This document shows positions 1 through 5,181 of a stretch of 5,864 bases of DNA, one piece after another. Every line of letters begins with the position of its first letter. Position 1 is the stretch's first letter. The notes under the pieces were generated by a model that ran no database searches, was not told the origin of the DNA, and saw only the letters and a program-made list of their open reading frames with translations. This DNA comes from Bradyrhizobium sp. (GTDB taxonomy: Bacteria > Pseudomonadota > Alphaproteobacteria > Rhizobiales > Xanthobacteraceae), in NCBI GenBank assembly GCA_025960445.1, contig JAICIT010000189.1:1-5864 (forward strand). Reading direction: 5' to 3'. A program made the translations under genes and the position numbers.

Positions 1-65
1 GCCATCGGCGAGCCGGTCTCGTCCTGCAGGAATGGCATCGCGACGTAGTAGGTGAGATCAGCCAT
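1..65 (-). CDS. Unknown small protein, 5' part only (second gene of putative SOS operon)
   Basis: Only the first 21 codons are in the window; the gene continues past the left edge. It begins MADLTYYVAMPF and continues LQDETGSPM. The ATG at 65-63 is supported by a good ribosome binding site: GGAG at 77-74 on the minus strand, 8 bases before the start. It begins 14 bases after the stop codon of the 63-residue gene upstream, in the same direction, so the two are very probably co-transcribed and share the LexA-type control region at 305-333. I do not recognise a domain in this fragment and assign no function. There is no signal peptide in the visible part, so a cytoplasmic protein is likely. Existence as a gene is fairly sure from start context and operon position; identity is unknown. 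Confidence 0.65.
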   Translation of the reverse strand, partial: MADLTYYVAMPFLQDETGSPM

Positions 66-79
66 GTTCTCATCTCCAT

Positions 80-271
80 TTAGTCAGGCAGCGTCGTCCC
101 CGCCGGCTTGCAATCCGCTGCCTGCATTTCCTGCAATTCCGCCTCGAGATATTCATTGGCCATGATCAGCGCCTTGATCGTGCTCCGCAGATTTCCGTTG
201 CACATCGCGATCGCCTGGTCGCAGGCCTGCTCGTAAGGATCGTACTGAGAAAATGAAGCAGCTTCGGACAT
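80..271 (-). CDS. Conserved-looking 63-aa protein of unknown function, putatively SOS-regulated
   Basis: A 63-residue protein starting MSEAASFSQYDPYEQ and ending GTTLPD. The reading frame stays open upstream to about 406, but the start at 271-269 is preferred. It has GGAAGG (283-278) 6 bases upstream, lies just downstream of a promoter and LexA-type box, and the upstream extension is a basic, unprotein-like stretch. Residues 16-50 look wholly alpha-helical: two helices around a C-N-G-N turn at residues 24-27, then the helix around NEYLEAELQEMQ. There are cysteines at residues 16, 24 and 54. There is no signal peptide or membrane segment. I do not recognise a named family, although small acidic helical proteins of this sort are common hypotheticals in Rhizobiales (memory, not a search). 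The next gene on the same strand starts 14 bases after its stop, pointing to a two-gene or longer operon. A DNA-damage-related role is inference from the operator only. Confidence 0.8.
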   Translation of the reverse strand: MSEAASFSQYDPYEQACDQAIAMCNGNLRSTIKALIMANEYLEAELQEMQAADCKPAGTTLPD

Positions 272-277
272 GATGAG

Positions 278-283
278 CCTTCC
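278..283 (-). promoter_or_regulatory. Ribosome binding site GGAAGG fixing the start of the 63-aa gene
   Basis: Minus-strand GGAAGG lies 6 bases before the ATG at 271-269. No comparable site precedes the in-frame upstream ATGs. This selects the 63-residue protein over longer readings of the same frame. Confidence 0.6.
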
Positions 284-304
284 ATGAGGTGGGAGACCGA
301 AATC

Positions 305-333
305 ATGTTCCTCTTTTGTTCTCATCGAGTCAA
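305..333 (-). promoter_or_regulatory. Sigma70-like promoter overlapped by the LexA box
   Basis: Minus-strand TTGACT (333-328) is a strong -35 element. After a 17-base spacer comes GAACAT (310-305), a weak -10 that forms half of the LexA box. Transcription would start near 298, giving a leader of about 27 bases before the ATG, with room for the ribosome binding site. The -35 is convincing. The -10 matches the consensus at only three positions, which is common where an operator is built into the element. Confidence 0.55.
307..321 (-). promoter_or_regulatory. LexA (SOS) box, alphaproteobacterial type GAAC-N7-GAAC
   Basis: On the minus strand the sequence reads GAAC AAAAGAG GAAC (plus strand GTTC-CTCTTTT-GTTC). 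This exactly matches the direct-repeat operator GTTC-N7-GTTC established for LexA in alphaproteobacteria such as Rhizobium, Caulobacter and Rhodobacter; the A-rich spacer is also usual. It lies 35 bases before the ATG of the 63-residue gene and overlaps the predicted -10 element, the position expected for repression by LexA. No other GTTC-N7-GTTC was found in this window by eye. Direct binding is inferred, not shown. Confidence 0.72.
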
Positions 334-411
334 GAGCGAAATAGCCATGCCAGACGCCTGAAAAATTCTGTCGTCGAAGTCGGCGTCTGCGTCCGGGACC
401 GGTCACAAGCC

Positions 412-618
412 CTAGGCGATGATATCGGGGGTGATCTGGTCTTCGATGAAGGCGATGCGGTCGCGAAGCTGCAGTTTGCGTTTCTTCAATCGTTGCAGCC
501 GCAGCAGATCCGGAGCGGGAGATTGATGCAAAGCATCGATCGCCGCATCGAGATCGCGGTGCTCCTGTTGCAGCCTTGCGAGCTCGGTTTCGAGTTCGCG
601 CTGGTCTTCCTCGGTCAT
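412..618 (-). CDS. YdcH-like DUF465 family small protein (68 aa)
   Basis: A 68-residue, highly charged, almost entirely helical protein of the DUF465/YdcH family (SlyX-like short coiled-coil proteins, function unknown). Visible hallmarks are a heptad-like N-terminal helix with L9, L13, L16, H20 and L23, the ALHQSP turn at residues 29-34, and the family signature LKKRKLQLRDRI at 44-55 in the second helix. There is no signal peptide or membrane segment, so it should be cytoplasmic, probably dimeric through the coiled coil. The ATG at 618-616 has no strong Shine-Dalgarno sequence before it, but no better start exists in the frame and the length suits the family. It diverges from a second DUF465 gene at 840, and 140 bases separate its stop from the start of the SOS-type gene downstream, which has its own promoter. 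Family membership is confident; biological role is unknown. Confidence 0.85.
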   Translation of the reverse strand: MTEEDQRELETELARLQQEHRDLDAAIDALHQSPAPDLLRLQRLKKRKLQLRDRIAFIEDQITPDIIA

Positions 619-630
619 GATCTACGTTAG

Positions 631-660
631 CCGAAAAGCGCGACCCGAAAAGGTTCCGGA
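631..660. repeat. Possible degenerate Rhizobiales interspersed repeat remnant
   Basis: The octamer CCGAAAAG occurs at 631-638 and again at 645-652, 14 bases apart, followed by GGTTCCGGA. The order (AAAAGC, then a G/C-rich step, then CCCGAAAAG and a CCGG-containing end) resembles, from memory, short palindromic intergenic repeats common in Bradyrhizobium and related genomes. Only one arm is recognisable and no full palindrome is present, so it could also be chance. Confidence 0.3.
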
Positions 661-723
661 GAGGCTTAAATTTTCTTTAGCCTACACCAAGCCGCCGACG
701 GTTCCATGCTCGCAGTTCGCTAC

Positions 724-737
724 ATTTGATATCAAAT
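724..737. promoter_or_regulatory. Perfect 14-bp palindrome ATTTGATATCAAAT
   Basis: A perfect inverted repeat without a spacer, in the divergent DUF465 control region, 103 bases before the plus-strand start and 106 bases from the minus-strand start. The half-sites resemble TTGAT/ATCAA of FNR/FixK boxes, but those need a 4-base spacer, which is absent here. It could be an operator for an unidentified regulator. Confidence 0.4.
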
Positions 738-750
738 ATGATGACGCGCC

Positions 751-777
751 TTGCGATATCCATCGACAGATTCGCAA
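751..777. promoter_or_regulatory. Inverted repeat TTGCGA-N15-TCGCAA
   Basis: Perfect 6-base arms, 15 bases apart, lie upstream of the plus-strand DUF465 gene. It may be a spaced operator for a dimeric regulator. Arms this short can occur by chance, so support is weak. Confidence 0.25.
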
Positions 778-826
778 CGTGGTGTACACTTGATTGTCCG
801 GATCGAATCTGAGGTCTGTTTCAACC

Positions 827-833
827 GAGGAGG
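827..833 (+). promoter_or_regulatory. Strong ribosome binding site GAGGAGG
   Basis: GAGGAGG lies 6 bases before the ATG at 840. It is close to a perfect anti-16S match and fixes the start of the 61-residue DUF465 gene. Confidence 0.75.
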
Positions 834-839
834 CTTGGT

Positions 840-1025
840 ATGGCAATTGAGGCGCATCTCGTTGAACTGGAACGCAAACACAAAGTTCTTGAAAACGAAT
901 TGCATGAAGCTCTCGTCCACCTCTCAACAGATGATCTGCAGATTGTTGAATTGAAGCGCCGAAAATTGATGGTCAAGGACGCAATCGAGCGGTTAAGGCA
1001 TACCGCCGCCGAAACGATGCACTAG
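840..1025 (+). CDS. DUF465 (YdcH-like) family small protein (61 aa)
   Basis: A 61-residue helical coiled-coil protein of the DUF465/YdcH family, paralogous to the divergent gene at 412-618. Shared features are the N-terminal helix L7, L10, H14, L17, then ALVHLSTDDLQI at residues 24-35 and the signature LKRRKLMVKDAI at 38-49. Compared with its neighbour it has a shorter N-terminus and a different tail (RHTAAETMH). It is cytoplasmic by lack of any signal or membrane segment. The start is fixed by a GAGGAGG site 6 bases upstream, a much stronger site than that of the other DUF465 gene, so high translation is likely. A hairpin at 1053-1088 probably ends the transcript before the convergent flavoenzyme gene. 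Function of the family is not established; a small abundant regulatory or scaffolding protein is possible but not shown. Confidence 0.9.
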   Translation: MAIEAHLVELERKHKVLENELHEALVHLSTDDLQIVELKRRKLMVKDAIERLRHTAAETMH

Positions 1026-1052
1026 ATATTCCTTAGACGGTCCTCGCTGGGT

Positions 1053-1094
1053 AGCCGGGATGAACGAAACCACGCTCATCCCACGGCTCTGTTT
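1053..1094 (+). terminator. Candidate hairpin terminator between convergent genes
   Basis: AGCC-GGGATGA (1053-1063) pairs with TCATCCC (1076-1082) and, after a 2-base AC bulge, GGCT (1085-1088), around a 12-base loop. This gives 11 base pairs. A short, imperfect T-rich tail (CTCTGTTT, 1087-1094) follows on the plus strand, so it best fits the end of the DUF465 gene at 840-1025. There is no T-tract on the other strand, so it would serve the convergent minus-strand gene only poorly. Confidence 0.45.
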
Positions 1095-2197
1095 CATGTT
1101 TCCGCTAATTCATTAACGTGGTCGGCGATCGCGAGGGATGATGTCAGTCCGGGCGATTCGATGCCGAACAGGTTGATCAGTCCGTTGACGCCATGATCCC
1201 GCGGTCCCTGGATAAGGAAGTCCTGCGCGGCCACCGCCGGCGGGACGATCTTGGGACGAATCCCTGAATAGCTTGGCATCAACGCGCCATCCGGCAGCGT
1301 CGGCCAATAGCGGCGAATCGCGGGATAAAACCGGTCCGCACGCGCCGGATCGACGGTGTAGTCGATATTCTCCACCCACTCGACGTCCGGTCCGAACCGA
1401 GCCTGTCCCGCCATATCGAGCGTAAGGTGGACGCCGAGCCCGCCCGGTTCGGGCACCGGGTAAATCAGATGCGAAAATGGCGCTCGCGCGCTGCAGCTGA
1501 AATAGTTGCCCTTCGCAAAATATGCCGGCGGTATCAACTCGATCGGCATGCCGTCGATGCGGCGCGCGATGGCTGGCGCATCAAGTCCCGCGGCGTTGAC
1601 GAGCAGCCGGCATTGAAGCGAGATCGGCACTTCGCCGCCGGCGTCAATTTCGATGCCCTCGTCTGCCGCGCTGGCGTGCAACAGCGGCGTGTGAAAAGCA
1701 CATGCCGCGCCCGCAGCTTCGGCATCACCGCGCAACGCCAGCATGTAGGCGTGACTATCGATGATGCCGGTGGAAGGCGAAAGCAGCGCCGCATCGCAAT
1801 TCAACGCGGGCTCCAGCGCGCGAGCCGCGGCACCGGAGAGTGTCTGGAGATCGCAAACGCCATTGGCCTCGGCGTGCGCCCTGATCGAACTCAGCTTCTC
1901 GGTTTCTGTTGCCGTCGTCGCCACGATCAGCTTGCCGCAATTCCGGTGCGGAATCCCATGATCCCGGCAGTAATGATAGAGCGCCTGTTTGCCGGCGACG
2001 CACATGCGCGCCATCAGGCTACCTGCGGGATAATAAATGCCGGCGTGGATGACCTCGCTGTTGCGCGATGAGGTTACCGTGCCGATCGCTTCGGCCGCCT
2101 CCAGGATGATCACCTCGCGGCCGGCCCGTGCCAGCCGCCGGGCGATCGCAAGACCTATTACGCCGGCTCCGATGACGACGCACTCAACCTTATCCAT
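1094..2197 (-). CDS. FAD-dependent oxidoreductase, L-2-hydroxyglutarate oxidase-like (DAO family)
   Basis: A 367-residue flavoenzyme of the DAO family. The Rossmann motif GAGVIG at residues 10-15, preceded by a beta strand, and the acidic E33 at the end of the second strand (VIILE) bind the FAD ADP moiety. Next, [19 protein letters not shown] at 43-61 matches the block around the flavin-linked His in L-2-hydroxyglutarate dehydrogenase/oxidase (LhgO, L2HGDH). C-terminal GIRPK (312-316) and [14 protein letters not shown] (345-358) close the FAD site. LhgO proteins are usually about 400-460 residues, so this is a shorter relative; it may oxidise another 2-hydroxy acid or related substrate and pass electrons to quinone or oxygen. 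There is no signal peptide. The start ATG has GAAGG only 3 bases upstream, a rather tight spacing. It converges with the DUF465 gene and diverges from the c-di-GMP gene, so it is probably monocistronic here. Family is sure, substrate is not. Confidence 0.88.
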   Translation of the reverse strand: MDKVECVVIGAGVIGLAIARRLARAGREVIILEAAEAIGTVTSSRNSEVIHAGIYYPAGSLMARMCVAGKQALYHYCRDHGIPHRNCGKLIVATTATETEKLSSIRAHAEANGVCDLQTLSGAAARALEPALNCDAALLSPSTGIIDSHAYMLALRGDAEAAGAACAFHTPLLHASAADEGIEIDAGGEVPISLQCRLLVNAAGLDAPAIARRIDGMPIELIPPAYFAKGNYFSCSARAPFSHLIYPVPEPGGLGVHLTLDMAGQARFGPDVEWVENIDYTVDPARADRFYPAIRRYWPTLPDGALMPSYSGIRPKIVPPAVAAQDFLIQGPRDHGVNGLINLFGIESPGLTSSLAIADHVNELAET

Positions 2198-2348
2198 TCG
2201 CCTTCAGATCCGGGATTGATGGGCCGCTCTGCCCATGGACGTGTTCAAATCGGCGCTCGTTCACGTCAATCGCGGGAAATCTGCCCCAAGAGCGTTGAGT
2301 AAGGCTTACCCAAAGCGAAACCGATTAGCCAAGCATTAATCATGTCCG

Positions 2349-2358
2349 GGCAATTGCC
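2349..2358. promoter_or_regulatory. Palindrome GGCAATTGCC, possible operator
   Basis: A perfect 10-base palindrome 96 bases before the start of the c-di-GMP gene, in the region where its promoter is expected. Short palindromes occur by chance; no regulator is recognised. Confidence 0.2.
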
Positions 2359-2387
2359 GTAATTCGCGCCACATTACCTCATTGGAA

Positions 2388-2403
2388 GGGTACGTGTTTA
2401 CCC
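2388..2403 (+). other. Small hairpin in the likely 5' leader of the c-di-GMP gene
   Basis: GGGTA (2388-2392) pairs with TACCC (2399-2403) around the 6-base loop CGTGTT. The CCCG at 2401-2404 could instead pair with CGGG at 2413-2416, so two short stems compete for the same bases. Both are weak, and no known riboswitch family fits. Confidence 0.2.
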
Positions 2404-2454
2404 GATCCAAACCGGGAAAGTCAGACACTCCAGCCCGAAATGCGCGGGTGATTG

Positions 2455-5169
2455 ATGGCTGACAAGAATTGGGAGGCGGACGGCAAGAATCTGATTCCTC
2501 CGCAGGCCGTCGTATGCCTGCATGCCACGCTTGCGTGCCTGCTCGCCACTTTTGCGATGCTGCAATCGGCGCTCGCGCTGCCGGAGAAATTTTCGCCGAC
2601 CAGCTACGTAGGCTCTGCCGATCCCAACACCGTCTGGGAATTGCTGATCGGCGGCATGGTTCTCTGCTCCTTTCTGGTGGCGGTCGCGCTTGGGATCCAT
2701 TCGTCACTTCGCAAGGTCAAGCGCGCGCAGGTGCGCCGAAATGCCTTCATCAGTTCGGCCTTGAACAACCTCAGCCAGGGCGTCGTGATGAGCGATTCGC
2801 AGCAGAGAATCGTGTTCTGCAACGATCGCTATCTCGAGATCTATGGTTTGTCGCGCTCCGATATCTTCCGGCACATGAGCGGCCGGGAACTGCTGGAGTT
2901 GCGGCGTAATCGCGGCCTCATCGATGTCACCGCCGAGGAGTATTTCAAGCACGCCAGCTCTCCGGAAGGCGTGATCAACGAATTGCCTGACGGGCGGTTC
3001 ATCCTGGTGAAATTCTTCGCATTGCCGAACGGCGGGGCAGTCGCAACTCATGAGGACTGCACCGAGCAGCGCACGCTCTCAAGGCAGTTGGCGTCGACCA
3101 AGCAGTTCCTCGAATCGATGCTCGACAATGTGCCGGTATGCGTGGCCGCCAAGAGCATCGAGAGCGGACGATATATTTTTGCCAATCGTGCATTCGAGCG
3201 CTTCTCACGGTTTTCCCGCGACCACATCGTCGGCAAGCGCGCCGATGAAATCTTCCGTCCCGAGACGACCGCAAGCGTGGAAGCCGCGGACCGCGACGCC
3301 TTGAACTCGGCTACCGGAGAAGCCCGCACTGAATTCGTGGTGGAGCGCGGCTCGGAACGGCGCGTTCTGGCCAGTACGCGCGTGGTCGCGCGAAACGAAA
3401 AAGGCCAGCCGGAATTTCTGATTGCGCTGTTCGATGATGTCACCGACCGCCGATCGCTTTCCAAGGAGCTGGAGAACACCAAGAAGTTTCTCGAGCTGGT
3501 CGTCGACAACATTCCGGTCTCGCTGATTGTGGAGCGCGTCAGCGATGGCAGATACCTGCTCGCCAATCGCAGTGCCGAAACTATCCTGAACCGGCGGCGC
3601 GAGGACGCGACCGGGCTGAGGGCGACCGACATCTTCAATCCGAGAGAAGCCAAGCTGATCACCGCGCGCGATGAGGCCGCGATCAAGAAGCGCGGGCTGC
3701 TCGTCGAAGAACATCCGATCAGCACCAAGGATGGGCTGCGGCTGTTCCTGACCCGTCGCATGACCGTGCTCGATGAGGCCGGTGAGCCGCAATACCTGAT
3801 CAAGACGCACGAGGATGTTACCGATCGCCGCCAGACCGAATCCCGAATGGCCCACATGGCCTACCATGATGGCCTGACCGATTTGCCGAATCGCGCTGCA
3901 TTTCTGCAGGCGTTGGCGCAAATGATCGAAGCCTGCGAGGGCACCGATGAGGAGTTCGCGGTGCTGTCCCTCGATCTCGACGGCCTGAAGGAAGTCAACG
4001 ATGTGTTCGGCCATGCAATCGGCGACAAGCTTCTGATCGAAGTGGCGCGCCGAATCCAGGCCTCCGCGCGCGGCGGCGTCGTGGCGCGACTCTCGGGCGA
4101 CGAGTTCGGGTTGATCATCGATGGCAAGCAGCCTGTCGCGGGCATGCTGCTGGCGGAGAAACTTGCGGAAACGCTGGCGACCGAATTCCTGATCGACGGC
4201 AAAACGGTTCGAACCGGCGTCACCACCGGCATCTCGGTATTCCCCCACAATGGCGCCGACGCCGCTTCGCTCCTCGCCAATGCCGGCGCGGCTTTGTTCC
4301 GAGCCAAGGCGAAATCGCGTGGCTCGATCAGTATCTATGAGCCCGAGATGGACCAGCAGATTCGCGATCGCCGCGTCCTGCACCAGGATCTCTCGCTCGC
4401 GATCAAGAACGGTGAGCTGTCGCTGCACTATCAGCCGCAGGCGACCTCGGGCGATGCTGTCGCTGGCGGCGAAGTTATCGGATTTGAAGCTTTGGCGCGG
4501 TGGCTGCATCCGGTGCGCGGCTTTGTGCCGCCGAGTGATTTCATCCCGCTCGCCGAAGAAAGTGGCCTGATTGTTGCCATGGGCGAATGGATCCTGCGTG
4601 AAGCCTGCCGCGAGGCTGCCTCGTGGTCGAAGCCACTGCAGGTGGCCGTCAATCTGTCGCCGGCGCAATTCATGCACGGCGATGTCGTCAATGTCGTGCA
4701 CTCGATCCTGCTGGAAACCGGCCTTGCGCCGGGCCGGCTCGAGCTTGAAATCACCGAAGGCGTGCTGATCGAGGATTTCGATCGCGGTCTGGCGTTGCTG
4801 CGCCGACTGAAGGCGCTCGGCGTCCGCATATCCATGGATGACTTCGGCAGCGGCTATTCCTCGCTGAGCTACCTGCAGGCATTCCCGTTCGACAAGATCA
4901 AGATCGATCGCGCGTTTGTCATTAATCTTGGCCGCAACCCGCAATCGGCGGCGATCATCCGGGCCGTGATCAGCCTCGGCCACGGCCTCGAGATGTCGAT
5001 TGTGGCTGAGGGCGTGGAAACCGAGGAACAACTCGGGTTCCTGGCCGATCAGGGTTGCGACGCGGTGCAAGGCTATTTCATAGGCAGGCCTCTGCCGATT
5101 GCACAATACGCTGCAATGGTCGGCCGCACTGTTGCCGGCACCATGGAGCCTGCGCGCAAGACCGGCTAG
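2455..5169 (+). CDS. Membrane PAS-PAS-PAS-GGDEF-EAL c-di-GMP phosphodiesterase / possible cyclase
   Basis: A 904-residue c-di-GMP enzyme. Hydrophobic segments at about 18-42 and 62-81 anchor it in the inner membrane with a periplasmic loop of only about 20 residues. PAS1 (about 98-206, PAS_7-like) and two similar PAS domains (about 215-333 and 343-459, ending DDVTDRR and EDVTDRR) follow, so sensing is probably cytoplasmic. The GGDEF domain (about 467-625) has HDGLTDLPNR (471-480), LDLDGLKEVND (506-516) and SGDEF (547-551). It lacks the RxxD inhibitory site. The EAL domain (about 645-895) keeps the residues for c-di-GMP hydrolysis: E678 (EAL), N733, E765, D795-D796, K816, E852 and Q872. Phosphodiesterase activity is therefore likely; cyclase activity is possible because SGDEF is a mild variant. 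The ATG at 2455 was chosen; a TTG one codon earlier is also in frame, and only weak GGGTG (2446-2450) precedes it. A GlpD-like gene follows after 12 bases. Confidence 0.93.
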   Translation: MADKNWEADGKNLIPPQAVVCLHATLACLLATFAMLQSALALPEKFSPTSYVGSADPNTVWELLIGGMVLCSFLVAVALGIHSSLRKVKRAQVRRNAFISSALNNLSQGVVMSDSQQRIVFCNDRYLEIYGLSRSDIFRHMSGRELLELRRNRGLIDVTAEEYFKHASSPEGVINELPDGRFILVKFFALPNGGAVATHEDCTEQRTLSRQLASTKQFLESMLDNVPVCVAAKSIESGRYIFANRAFERFSRFSRDHIVGKRADEIFRPETTASVEAADRDALNSATGEARTEFVVERGSERRVLASTRVVARNEKGQPEFLIALFDDVTDRRSLSKELENTKKFLELVVDNIPVSLIVERVSDGRYLLANRSAETILNRRREDATGLRATDIFNPREAKLITARDEAAIKKRGLLVEEHPISTKDGLRLFLTRRMTVLDEAGEPQYLIKTHEDVTDRRQTESRMAHMAYHDGLTDLPNRAAFLQALAQMIEACEGTDEEFAVLSLDLDGLKEVNDVFGHAIGDKLLIEVARRIQASARGGVVARLSGDEFGLIIDGKQPVAGMLLAEKLAETLATEFLIDGKTVRTGVTTGISVFPHNGADAASLLANAGAALFRAKAKSRGSISIYEPEMDQQIRDRRVLHQDLSLAIKNGELSLHYQPQATSGDAVAGGEVIGFEALARWLHPVRGFVPPSDFIPLAEESGLIVAMGEWILREACREAASWSKPLQVAVNLSPAQFMHGDVVNVVHSILLETGLAPGRLELEITEGVLIEDFDRGLALLRRLKALGVRISMDDFGSGYSSLSYLQAFPFDKIKIDRAFVINLGRNPQSAAIIRAVISLGHGLEMSIVAEGVETEEQLGFLADQGCDAVQGYFIGRPLPIAQYAAMVGRTVAGTMEPARKTG

Positions 5170-5181
5170 AGACGGTAGCGC

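Larger units (their letters stand above)
619..839. other. Divergent control region between two DUF465 genes
   Basis: This 221-base non-coding stretch separates the two divergent DUF465 genes and must hold promoters for both. I found no convincing sigma70 pair on either strand. It contains a possible degenerate interspersed repeat near the minus-strand gene, an AT-rich interrupted stem (GGC-t-TAAA / TTTA-GCC, 663-682), and three dyads between 724 and 789, listed separately. The overlapping minus-strand open frames (682-927, 732-920) run antisense into the plus-strand DUF465 gene and have no protein-like character. Confidence 0.5.
2198..2454. other. Divergent intergenic region, flavoenzyme gene / c-di-GMP gene
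   Basis: 257 bases that must carry the promoters of both flanking genes. On the minus strand TTGACG (2269-2264) with GAACAC (2246-2241) after 17 bases is a weak candidate for the flavoenzyme. I see no convincing plus-strand promoter. Small dyads are present: ATGGGC/GCCCAT (2219-2236), GGCAATTGCC (2349-2358) and GGGTA/TACCC (2388-2403). There is no tRNA, no c-di-GMP riboswitch resemblance and no small gene that I can support. Confidence 0.5.

Noticed and set aside
80..406. Longer 108-residue reading of the SOS-type gene
   Set aside because: The extra N-terminus is a basic stretch that would begin upstream of the predicted promoter and LexA box. The start at 271 has the ribosome binding site.
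289..630. 113-residue plus-strand frame across the SOS promoter and the 412-618 DUF465 gene
   Set aside because: It runs antisense through a real DUF465 gene and through the promoter and LexA box. The composition is not protein-like.
724..737. FixK/FNR box at the ATTTGATATCAAAT palindrome
   Set aside because: FixK/FNR boxes need TTGAT-N4-ATCAA. Here the half-sites abut with no spacer, so the known proteins should not bind in the usual way.
682..927. Minus-strand frames (682-927 and 732-920) across the divergent DUF465 control region
   Set aside because: They start inside and antisense to the DUF465 gene at 840, lack a ribosome binding site, and cover the dyad-rich regulatory region.
1427..2071. 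214-residue plus-strand frame inside the flavoenzyme gene
   Set aside because: It is antisense to a clear FAD oxidoreductase, its translation is Arg/Ala-rich with no recognisable motif, and no ribosome binding site or promoter is seen.
2243..2262. Second LexA box upstream of the flavoenzyme gene (two GTTC half-sites)
   Set aside because: The two GTTC half-sites are 12 bases apart instead of 7, so this does not fit the alphaproteobacterial LexA operator.
2198..2454. c-di-GMP riboswitch in the leader of the GGDEF-EAL gene
   Set aside because: I looked for the conserved blocks of GEMM-type riboswitches and saw none; only short, weak stems are present.
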